Source of the DNA: Ignavibacteriales bacterium
GTDB lineage: Bacteria; Bacteroidota; Ignavibacteria; T3Sed10-11
Length of the DNA stretch: 5,728 nucleotides
Direction of reading: 5' to 3'
Assembly (NCBI GenBank): GCA_003560935.1
Contig: PWJF01000223.1
Coordinates: 1-5,728, forward strand
The notes under the pieces were generated by a model. The model was given only the letters and a program-made list of their open reading frames with translations. It did no database searches and was not told the DNA's origin. The position numbers and the translations under genes are program-made. This document shows, piece by piece, positions 1 to 5,692 of this stretch (its first letter is position 1; each line of letters begins with the position of its first letter).

Positions 1-842
1 TCATGAACAATTACATGCACCATGCCGAGTGCCAGTGCGTACTCGAGTCCCGGTTTTACTTTTATGAACTCATCGGCGTTTGTCGCCGTCATCGATAATC
101 GAGAACCGACATGAAGGAACGGAACCATGCGGTTATCGCGCAGCTCGCGTGTTGCACCGAATTGCCGGGCATGTTTAACCGGCGAAGGCCATGTTTCGAG
201 AAAATCCGAACCGAACGATAGTATGTATCGGGCATCCGCAATATTATATTGCGGTATCTTATCGACGGCAAATACCGCGCGGCTTGCGCTTCGTATGCTT
301 TCATAACTGAATGGTTCGTAGCGAAATCGACGTCTCGCGCCGATCGTGTTTAAGAATTCATCGATCAATCTATCGAGACTGCCGGTCTGGTGAGAGCCGA
401 TAAAAGCAATACTGTCCGGTTTACCGTCGTCACGCAGCGTTTTTAATTTTTCCGCTATCAATTCTTCGGCATCATCCCAGGCGATGCGTTCCCATCGTCC
501 ATCTTCATTCTTCTTCCTCGGTTGTTGCATACGATCCGGATTATACAGTCCCTGCAGCGCTGCATGACCTCTTGAACACAACTTGCCTTCATTAACCGGA
601 TGAACGGGATTGCCTTCGATTTTAACTGCCCGTCCTTCACGCACACGAACATGAACACCGCATCCTGCCGGACATTCACGGCATACGCTCGCATACCAGA
701 CCGCCTTACCGGGTTTAATTTCTTCATGCGGAATTACATACGGTATCAGATTACGCGGGCGTTGACGCGTACAACCCGGAAGCGCTGTCGCGACCGATAC
801 ACCTCCAAGCAGTTTTACAAAATCTCGACGTTTAATTTCCAT
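1..842 (-). CDS. actB: ActB/QrcB-like Tat-exported iron-sulfur molybdopterin-oxidoreductase homologue (3' end beyond window)
   Basis: The frame is open from ATG at 842 through the left edge: 280 codons with no stop. An in-frame TAA lies three codons upstream, which fixes the start. The N-terminus is a Tat signal (K4-R5-R6-D-F-V-K10, then a hydrophobic stretch) ending in L21-P-G-C24, a lipobox-like site. A ferredoxin-type motif follows: C54-x2-C57-x3-C61-x27-C89-S-R-G, as at the start of bis-MGD enzymes. Where those enzymes carry the Mo-ligating Cys, Sec or Ser, this protein reads YEPFSYESIR (175-184), which I recall from the Mo-free ActB and QrcB families; absence of molybdopterin is therefore inferred. 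The known role in that family is the periplasmic or surface iron-sulfur subunit passing electrons between a quinol-oxidising NrfD-like membrane subunit and a multihaem cytochrome. The adjacent pentahaem gene supports this. Whether the C-terminus carries the fused ActB2 ferredoxin domain cannot be seen. No strong Shine-Dalgarno site; the leader is A-rich. The symbol is tentative; qrcB-like is the alternative. Confidence 0.85.
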   Translation of the reverse strand, partial: MEIKRRDFVKLLGGVSVATALPGCTRQRPRNLIPYVIPHEEIKPGKAVWYASVCRECPAGCGVHVRVREGRAVKIEGNPVHPVNEGKLCSRGHAALQGLYNPDRMQQPRKKNEDGRWERIAWDDAEELIAEKLKTLRDDGKPDSIAFIGSHQTGSLDRLIDEFLNTIGARRRFRYEPFSYESIRSASRAVFAVDKIPQYNIADARYILSFGSDFLETWPSPVKHARQFGATRELRDNRMVPFLHVGSRLSMTATNADEFIKVKPGLEYALALGMVHVIVH

Positions 843-925
843 TACTTTTTATTTACTCGTGAACAAACGAAAAACATTTCATATAGCCGCCGATTACACG
901 GATGATGTTCTTTTAAATCCATCAT
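842..925 (-). other. Possible 27-codon coupling ORF between actA and actB
   Basis: The 82-nt gap between the two ACIII-like genes holds a short open frame. Its ATG at 925-923 overlaps the last base of the actA stop (TGATG), and a second ATG follows at once. It ends with TAA at 844-842, which overlaps the actB ATG (TAATG). The product would be a basic 27-residue peptide starting MMDLKEHH, with no membrane segment and no family I recognise. Such stop-start overlaps are what re-initiating ribosomes use, so it may serve to couple translation. A 27-codon open frame arises often by chance, so this is speculative. Confidence 0.2.
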
Positions 926-1443
926 CATCGATGGCAAATATAACAATCTTTACTTGCCTCGTACGTATCATGGCAGTCAACGCACCACGTCATGCTGTGT
1001 AAATGAGGCACCGGCATCAATTCATCTTTACTGCCCACATCCCCGTGGCAAGTCTCACACGAAATTCCTTCACTCACATGAGGGTAATGATTAAAATAGA
1101 CGAAGTCCGCAACGACATTCACCCGTTTCCACCTTATGGGTTCACCCCGCTCCCATATTTCCCGCAACTTCATGATCTCAGGTTCTGTAGATGCAACGAG
1201 CTGATGACAACCCATACATGTTTGCACAGACGGAATACCCGCAACCGGACCGCTGCGAACTCCGCTGTGGCAATACTCACAGTCTATTTTATAATCAGTT
1301 ACATGAATTTTATGACTGAACTCTATAGGTTGTCTCGGATGTGTCGGCTGGCGTTCGCATCCGATAACGATAAGGATTGCCGTTAAACCGGCGACCAAGA
1401 TAGTATACAGCGGATACAAAGATCGTAAAAAGTTTTGCGTCAT
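925..1443 (-). CDS. actA: Pentahaem cytochrome c, ActA-like subunit of alternative complex III
   Basis: The 172-residue protein has five CxxCH haem c sites: C55-H59, C76-H80, C129-H133, C154-H158 and C167-H171. Further histidines suited as distal ligands occur in FSHKIHV (42-48), FNHYPHV (117-123) and VPHLH (145-149), a class III / cytochrome c7-like pattern. A hydrophobic segment (about 13-28) ends in V-I-G-C29, so the protein is either anchored by an uncleaved helix or lipidated at C29. Five haems match ActA of the Rhodothermus-type complex; the related QrcA is described with six. Its role would be electron transfer from the iron-sulfur ActB-like subunit to a cytochrome c or directly to the oxidase. 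The start is supported by AAGGAA nine bases upstream and by an ATGA overlap with the ccoP-like gene. The stop is doubled (TGA TGA). Haem count and position before the ActB-like gene make the family firm; membership in ACIII rather than a relative is inferred. Confidence 0.88.
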   Translation of the reverse strand: MTQNFLRSLYPLYTILVAGLTAILIVIGCERQPTHPRQPIEFSHKIHVTDYKIDCEYCHSGVRSGPVAGIPSVQTCMGCHQLVASTEPEIMKLREIWERGEPIRWKRVNVVADFVYFNHYPHVSEGISCETCHGDVGSKDELMPVPHLHSMTWCVDCHDTYEASKDCYICHR

Positions 1444-2135
1444 TGCTGATTGTTCCTTAAAGCTTGTAATTCAGATGCACGCCAGCGGCCTCGTCCTTCG
1501 TGTTCTTCGCGCAATTCAGCTACGCGTTCGGGTTCGATTTCGGGTGCGTCGTTACCCCACGACGTCCGGATAAAGTTTACAACGGCTGCAACTTCCCTGT
1601 CATTGAGACGGTGTGCAAAGTGATCCATTTGTTCGTTATACGTTTGTCCGAGCACTTGTATCGGCCCTTCCAGTCCGAACAATACGATACGCGCGGGTGT
1701 TTCGGCGTCATCGGTCACCCATCGTGAACCTACCAGAGGCGGATATCTTCCGGGAGTTCCCATTCCATCCGATCCGTGACATGGCTGGCACATTCCTGCA
1801 TACAATTGATCGCCGCGCACCTCGCGCTCTACCCGTTCTTCGGCAGGACGGGGCGGCATTTCTACTTCGTGTGCGATCGTTCCAAAAGTACCGCTGTATT
1901 TTCCGAGATAAAAACCCATGGCAAAGAGCACGAGAACACTTATCGTCCAGACCCACCACGGGGTCGGTTCAAACCCTTCATCCGGTTCGCCTTTTTCCCG
2001 CGATACTATCCGGTCGTGAATAGTATAGACATCGGATTCATCCGATTCAGTCGGGTCGTCTCGAAATTTACCTTCCGGTTCAAGATTTTCTTTTTTCGGA
2101 TCGTTTTGATTATCGGGTTTATTCATCATCGTCAT
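1440..2135 (-). CDS. ccoP: CcoP-like membrane-anchored cytochrome c, one haem only
   Basis: The protein has 231 residues. It begins with a very charged, acidic N-terminal region (1-58), followed by a Trp-rich entry (PTPWWVW, 58-63) and one membrane helix (about 60-80), which resembles the FixP/CcoP N-terminal domain. A single class I cytochrome c domain follows (about 104-193) with C116-x2-C119-H120 and a probable axial Met170 in NEQMDHF. The tail (about 197-231) is charged and contains no haem site. Ordinary CcoP has two haem c domains and about 300 residues, so one domain is missing here; the frame is intact and shows no sign of a recent break. The likely role is to feed electrons to CcoO/CcoN. 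The start at 2135 is chosen because AGAGAAG lies six bases upstream; ATGs at 2129 and 2126 are alternatives. It overlaps ccoO by 17 nt and actA by 4 nt. A monohaem ACIII-type cytochrome (ActE) is an alternative identity, less likely given its place after ccoO. Confidence 0.8.
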   Translation of the reverse strand: MTMMNKPDNQNDPKKENLEPEGKFRDDPTESDESDVYTIHDRIVSREKGEPDEGFEPTPWWVWTISVLVLFAMGFYLGKYSGTFGTIAHEVEMPPRPAEERVEREVRGDQLYAGMCQPCHGSDGMGTPGRYPPLVGSRWVTDDAETPARIVLFGLEGPIQVLGQTYNEQMDHFAHRLNDREVAAVVNFIRTSWGNDAPEIEPERVAELREEHEGRGRWRASELQALRNNQQ

Positions 2136-2727
2136 TTGTTACTTCTCTTTGTGGAGCGTCGAATGATCTATCTAAACTGAGCAAGTATTCAACAAGTGCT
2201 TCCGCTTCGGGCGTTGCAACGACAACCTTTCCTTCCGGTACTCTATTTCCCGGCACATCAAGGATATATTCATCAGGACCTGCTGTGCGTTTTACCTCAA
2301 ACAGCCATGGATACGGCGGCATAGTAGATTCTTCAACAACTAACCGTGGATCATACAAATGAAGCATATGCCATGAAACGCTGGTTTGACGCACACCGAT
2401 GTTCATTAGGTCCGGCCCCGTGCGCATCGTTCCAAGCAAATGCGGTCGGTCGTAAACATAATCCGCCGGCACAGACGGCCGTCCCCAGAGCCGGTCCTGA
2501 TCCGCGCCGAAACCTTCCGGCCGGACCTGTTGACTATGACAATACAAACATCCTTCCCGAATATAAATCTGCCTGCCAAACAACTCCTCCGCGGTATACC
2601 GTTCGAGTCCTTCAGGCGGTTTGACTTCGGAGATCATAATATCCGGAATGCCGACGAGTGCCGCCCAACCAAGCAACAGGGTTGCAAGCACACCAAAGAA
2701 AAAGACGAAGGATCTAATGAACATCAT
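2119..2727 (-). CDS. ccoO: cbb3-type cytochrome c oxidase subunit II, monohaem cytochrome c CcoO
   Basis: The 202-residue length is typical of CcoO. One N-terminal membrane helix (about 4-27) anchors the protein, and the rest is periplasmic. The haem c site is C60-L-Y-C63-H64, followed by the family's SQQVRP segment. The probable axial Met136 lies in the hallmark stretch DPRLVVEESTMPPYPWLF (126-143), close to the DPR...ESNMPAYPWL pattern of known CcoO proteins. It carries electrons from the soluble or CcoP-borne haem to CcoN. The ATG at 2727 overlaps the ccoN stop (ATGA) and has GGAGGA nine bases upstream, inside the ccoN coding end, so translation is probably coupled. The C-terminus is acidic (TNDDDE) and overlaps the next gene. 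CcoO is separate here, not fused to CcoN as in many Bacteroidota. Confidence 0.95.
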   Translation of the reverse strand: MMFIRSFVFFFGVLATLLLGWAALVGIPDIMISEVKPPEGLERYTAEELFGRQIYIREGCLYCHSQQVRPEGFGADQDRLWGRPSVPADYVYDRPHLLGTMRTGPDLMNIGVRQTSVSWHMLHLYDPRLVVEESTMPPYPWLFEVKRTAGPDEYILDVPGNRVPEGKVVVATPEAEALVEYLLSLDRSFDAPQREVTNDDDE

Positions 2728-4202
2728 ACGGCAGATTCCTCCACGGGCTTTTTAAACCACGGCGGTGCAAAGCGACGGGGTCCCGCCCGTTTTACCATAA
2801 GTACAAAATGATATATAAAGATCAGATGTCCGGCTACCATCAACGTACCACCCAGGCTGCGCAGATATAAATATGGAATTGTTTTCACTACCGAATCTAT
2901 AAATGATACATCGGAATTGTTCATATTAAGTCCCTGGTACCAGCCGCCAATGGTTAATGCAACCACATAGATGATAACACCAATCGCGGTCAACCAGAAA
3001 TGCAATCGTACAAGACGGGGATACGGCCATTCCCATTTTGAAAGCCGGGGCATGATATAATAAATAGCTCCGAACAAAAGCATGGTCGAAAATGCATATA
3101 CACCGAGGTGGGCATGACCGACTGTGTAGTGAGTAAAATGGGTAACTTCATTTATCGATCGTAATGCCATTGCCGATCCCTGCAGGCTGACTGCAGTGTA
3201 GCTCATTGCACCGAACACTGTAAAGCGGAGCGTCGGACTGTATTTGAGCATGTTAAAATGTTTGAATGTAGTCATGTGGTGGTTTACCGCAACGGCGAGC
3301 ACCGGAATAACCATCATGACGCTTGCAACGATCGAAACGGTAACCAACCATGTCGGCAACGGTCCGCCGATAAGATGATGAATACCGTTCCAGTTATAGA
3401 ACAGTGCAAACGACCAGAATCCAAGTAAACTAAGATAATAACTATAAATAGGACGTCCGATCACTTTCGGCAGGAAGTAATATGCTATCGCGAGGCCGAT
3501 CGGTGTCACCCATACGGTGAGCAAATTATGACCGTACCACCAGTTCATTCCCGCTTCCACGACACCCTGGTAGTGTCCGAAGTTTGCGGTAAGATACAGC
3601 AGCGGGAACCACACCACAGATGCGAGTATATACCAGAGACTCACATAGATGTGCTTTACTTTTCTGCGAACAAATGTTTTGAGAATCGGGAGAGCAAAGA
3701 ATACGAAACCAACCGCGATAATAGCGCCGGCAATGCGCGGAAATTCAAGCCACTCCATGCCGCGGCTGTAGCCGAATAGAATTGCCGCGGTCCCGAATGC
3801 AACGCCGACATTCCACAAAAAGGCGGAAATATACAGCATCCAGCCCCATTGCAGCGGTACACGTGTTAACCGGGATGTCATCCAGAGTAAGGTGCCTGCA
3901 CCTGCGAGCGATATCCAGCCGTACGCGACGGTGTTGAGATGTGCAGGGCGGATTCTGCCGAATGTCAGCACGGCATACTCTCCCAGCCAGTCGGGCCAGT
4001 GCATTTTATAGGATGCAATGAGTCCGAATATTGAACCGATCAAAAGCCAGAAGAGCGATGTCGCAAAGAAAATAGCGGTTTGACTGGTTACCGATTCATC
4101 TATCTTAATGCGAAGCTCTGTATCATCCATCGTTTCATGTTGATGGAACGCCTTAGCCCGCTCTGTCGCTTCATTAACGTTTGTCTTGCTTTCTTGAGTC
4201 AT
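2724..4202 (-). CDS. ccoN: cbb3-type cytochrome c oxidase catalytic subunit CcoN
   Basis: This 492-residue, about twelve-helix haem-copper oxidase subunit reduces O2 at the haem b3-CuB site in the membrane. All redox ligands can be placed: low-spin haem b His88 (RPAHLN) and His365; CuB ligands His225 (WWYGHN), His275 and His276 (NGIHHL); haem b3 proximal His363 (GHAH). Tyr269, six residues before His275, matches the Tyr that is cross-linked to the CuB His in C-type oxidases. This separates it from NO reductase NorB. A constant offset of 18 to the P. stutzeri numbering puts Gln341 at the place of Glu323, and His358 at the place of Asp340. The N-terminal 40 residues are hydrophilic and charged. 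The start at 4202 overlaps ccoS by 29 nt and has AGGA 11 bases upstream; Met25 is an alternative start but has no visible ribosome site. The downstream ATGA overlap ties it to ccoO. Confidence 0.96.
   Translation of the reverse strand: MTQESKTNVNEATERAKAFHQHETMDDTELRIKIDESVTSQTAIFFATSLFWLLIGSIFGLIASYKMHWPDWLGEYAVLTFGRIRPAHLNTVAYGWISLAGAGTLLWMTSRLTRVPLQWGWMLYISAFLWNVGVAFGTAAILFGYSRGMEWLEFPRIAGAIIAVGFVFFALPILKTFVRRKVKHIYVSLWYILASVVWFPLLYLTANFGHYQGVVEAGMNWWYGHNLLTVWVTPIGLAIAYYFLPKVIGRPIYSYYLSLLGFWSFALFYNWNGIHHLIGGPLPTWLVTVSIVASVMMVIPVLAVAVNHHMTTFKHFNMLKYSPTLRFTVFGAMSYTAVSLQGSAMALRSINEVTHFTHYTVGHAHLGVYAFSTMLLFGAIYYIMPRLSKWEWPYPRLVRLHFWLTAIGVIIYVVALTIGGWYQGLNMNNSDVSFIDSVVKTIPYLYLRSLGGTLMVAGHLIFIYHFVLMVKRAGPRRFAPPWFKKPVEESAV
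2737..2742 (-). promoter_or_regulatory. Ribosome binding site of ccoO inside ccoN
   Basis: GGAGGA on the minus strand lies nine bases before the ccoO ATG and within the last ccoN codons. Together with the ATGA stop-start overlap it supports the ATG at 2727 and coupled translation of the two subunits. Confidence 0.7.
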
Positions 4203-4386
4203 CGAACATTAAATCCTGTGGTTTACCGACGGGTTCATCATTATCGAAAATAGAATATGCCCCTTCATTGAGATCACGAATTGAAAATTGCTTTCGCCGA
4301 ACCGCCCAATAGAACGCAGCAAGGGCTACCGACGCCGCAATAACAGCAACAAGCACAACAAGAAGTGCCGCTAAGGGAAGATTCAT
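4174..4386 (-). CDS. ccoS: cbb3 oxidase maturation protein CcoS
   Basis: The protein has 70 residues with one membrane helix (about 5-27). The helix is followed by the CcoS-type sequence FYWAVRRKQFSIRDLNEGAY (25-44), like the F.W.V...QFDDLEG.AY pattern of the family, and a polar tail with FDNDEPVG. In known systems CcoS is needed to insert redox cofactors into CcoN and works with the copper ATPase CcoI. No ccoI, ccoG or ccoH gene is visible here. The position directly before ccoN, overlapping it by 29 nt, supports the assignment. The ATG at 4386 has no clear Shine-Dalgarno sequence; it is the first gene after the AT-rich spacer and so probably the first gene of the oxidase transcript. Confidence 0.88.
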   Translation of the reverse strand: MNLPLAALLVVLVAVIAASVALAAFYWAVRRKQFSIRDLNEGAYSIFDNDEPVGKPQDLMFDDSRKQDKR

Positions 4387-4510
4387 GATAGATAACTACT
4401 CAAAACAACGAAGGAATGACGAAATATTAAATTAAAAATTTAATAAAAAGCAGCATTATTTGCAATAAATAACCGTCTAAATTTTTTAATATAGTTCTAT
4501 CACTTGCAGA
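4387..4510 (-). promoter_or_regulatory. AT-rich spacer, likely promoter region of the cco-act operon
   Basis: This 124-nt non-coding stretch separates the mscS stop from ccoS. A weak sigma70-like pair can be read on the minus strand: TTGCAA (4465-4460), 17 nt, TAAATT (4442-4437), each matching four of six consensus bases. The region also holds a perfect 9-bp inverted repeat with a 3-nt centre (4425-4445) and a 6-bp one (TTATTT/AAATAA, 4456-4472). No FNR-type TTGAT-N4-ATCAA site is visible. AT richness makes all of these matches easy to obtain by chance. The call rests mainly on this being the only sizeable gap in front of the packed block. Confidence 0.35.
4425..4445. repeat. AT-only inverted repeat upstream of ccoS
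   Basis: Two perfect 9-base arms (4425-4433 and 4437-4445) flank a three-base AAA centre. All bases are A or T. It overlaps the proposed -10 element, so it could be a protein-binding site. It has no GC stem, so it is a poor terminator. It may simply reflect base composition. Confidence 0.4.
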
Positions 4511-5623
4511 TCAATGTGGGAGCGTGGGATCGGGAACACGCACAGTACCGTTTCCGGACTTTATCTGCAAATCGTCGCCGAAATATACCGTTTGACTCGG
4601 GAATGCGAAACTTAATCCCAGCTCTTCTACAATTTTCATTATACCTATATTTACCTCCTGCCGTATGTGCATATAATCCTTCCATGCGGTCACTGTGGTA
4701 AAATAGTAAACGAATATATCGAGCGATGACGGTCCAAAATCGGTAAATGCTACGATCATATATTCCTGATTTATCCGTGAATTATCTTGCAGTAATTGAT
4801 ATATTCGTTTCGTCAATTCATCCACCTTCTCCGGGGGGCTGTCGTACTGAACACCGATTGTCATACTGACACGGCGTTTCGGCATGACCGACCAGTTCTC
4901 GATTATTTCCGACGTTAGCATTTTATTCGGGATGACCTTAATCGATTTAGCCCATGTCCGTACGCGCGTCGACCGGAAACCGATACTCTCGACATCACCG
5001 TCGACATCACGGAATTGCACCCAATCACCGACTTTAAACGGTTTGTCTGTGAACATAACCAGCGTACCGAATATATTGGACACCGTTTCCTGAGCGGCAA
5101 GCGCTATTGCAAGACCGCCGATACCCAGACCGGCTATTAAGCTGCTCACCTCATACCCCGAGTTTTGTAAAATGAGAATACCGCCTATTAATATTACCGC
5201 CACTTGCATGGTGCTACGGATAATCGGCACAAATTGTGTTGCGAGCGATTCATCCGAGCGAGACATGATATCGCGTAAGGCTTCTGTTACCGGTGTGCAC
5301 AAACGGAATGCTATCCATACAACAATAACGGCGAGCGTAACCCGTAAAGCTTCCGCAAAAAACTGGCTGACCGGAAGCTCGATAATAGAGGTGGCAATGA
5401 TGATACCGTATAATATGATGAGCAGTTTCACGGGAGGTATGATAGCCCGAACGATCAAATCATCATACTTGAATTTTGTTTTCGAAACGAAAGAAAGAAT
5501 TTTCTTGCTTATATACCGGTCGAAAATTTTCCTAACGACCAATGCAGCAAAGAAAACCCCGATCGCCACTACATAGCGGACAATCGGGATGCCGAACAGT
5601 TCATACTGAAGATATTCACTCAT
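4511..5623 (-). CDS. MscS-family mechanosensitive ion channel
   Basis: The protein has 370 residues from ATG 5623. Hydrophobic segments lie at about 11-30, 58-80, 91-109 and 134-153. The Gly/Ala-rich pore helix comes next (about 158-190, with SLIAGLGIGGLAIALAAQE), then the MscS beta domain containing FTDKPFKVGDWVQF (191-204) and the segment IPNKMLTSEIIENWS (231-245). A mixed alpha/beta C-terminal domain ends in the family's FPSQTVYF (341-348). Known members open under membrane tension and release solutes during hypo-osmotic shock. Two more helices than E. coli MscS place it with the longer YnaI/YbdG-like forms; ion or solute preference cannot be told. The start at 5623 is chosen over the longer TTG frame from 5665 because AAAGGTG sits eight bases upstream, while the TTG lies inside a hairpin. 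No functional link to the oxidase genes is evident, and a 124-nt gap separates them. Confidence 0.93.
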   Translation of the reverse strand: MSEYLQYELFGIPIVRYVVAIGVFFAALVVRKIFDRYISKKILSFVSKTKFKYDDLIVRAIIPPVKLLIILYGIIIATSIIELPVSQFFAEALRVTLAVIVVWIAFRLCTPVTEALRDIMSRSDESLATQFVPIIRSTMQVAVILIGGILILQNSGYEVSSLIAGLGIGGLAIALAAQETVSNIFGTLVMFTDKPFKVGDWVQFRDVDGDVESIGFRSTRVRTWAKSIKVIPNKMLTSEIIENWSVMPKRRVSMTIGVQYDSPPEKVDELTKRIYQLLQDNSRINQEYMIVAFTDFGPSSLDIFVYYFTTVTAWKDYMHIRQEVNIGIMKIVEELGLSFAFPSQTVYFGDDLQIKSGNGTVRVPDPTLPH

Positions 5624-5631
5624 ATCGCAGA

Positions 5632-5638
5632 CACCTTT
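5632..5638 (-). promoter_or_regulatory. Ribosome binding site of the mscS-family gene
   Basis: AAAGGTG on the minus strand lies eight bases before ATG 5623. It is the best ribosome site near this gene and decides the start in favour of the 370-residue protein over the TTG at 5665. Confidence 0.7.
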
Positions 5639-5646
5639 GATAACGT

Positions 5647-5692
5647 AAAAAAGCAGGATCAACAATCCTCACGGGAGTTTTGTCAATCCTGC
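5647..5692 (-). terminator. Hairpin plus T-tract just before the mscS-family gene: intrinsic terminator or attenuator
   Basis: On the minus strand GCAGGAT (5692-5686) is complementary to ATCCTGC (5659-5653), which is followed at once by six T residues (5652-5647). A second AGGAT (5669-5665) can pair with the same ATCCT in a tighter hairpin with a five-base loop. A stem followed by a T-run is the standard form of a Rho-independent terminator. The T-tract ends only 23 nt before the channel's start codon. It either ends transcription of a gene beyond the right edge or acts as a leader attenuator for the channel gene. Confidence 0.5.

Noticed and set aside
600..905. Plus-strand open frame of 101 codons
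   Set aside because: It runs antisense to the start of the ActB-like gene, whose Tat and Fe-S motifs prove the minus strand is coding; its own product shows no family features.
925..1443. QrcA of the Qrc complex, or a NapC/NrfH-type quinol dehydrogenase
   Set aside because: It has five haem sites and not the six described for QrcA; NapC/NrfH normally has four haems with a different spacing and context.
1003..2811. Several plus-strand open frames of 75-136 codons across the cytochrome genes
   Set aside because: All lie opposite proven cytochrome genes with haem motifs; their products have no coherent domains, and they overlap one another.
2724..4202. Nitric oxide reductase NorB instead of CcoN
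   Set aside because: The cross-link Tyr269 six residues before the His275-His276 pair is present, and the neighbours are CcoS and a clear CcoO.
4437..4472. Intrinsic terminator for the mscS-family gene in the spacer
   Set aside because: The only stem near a T-run is a six-pair A/T stem without G-C pairs, too weak to support a call.
4387..4510. FNR/Anr box before the oxidase genes
   Set aside because: Neither strand shows TTGAT-N4-ATCAA or a close variant.
5621..5665. TTG start giving a 384-residue channel
   Set aside because: It lies within the hairpin, its only purine-rich stretch (GAGGA) directly abuts the TTG, and the ATG at 5623 has AAAGGTG at good spacing.
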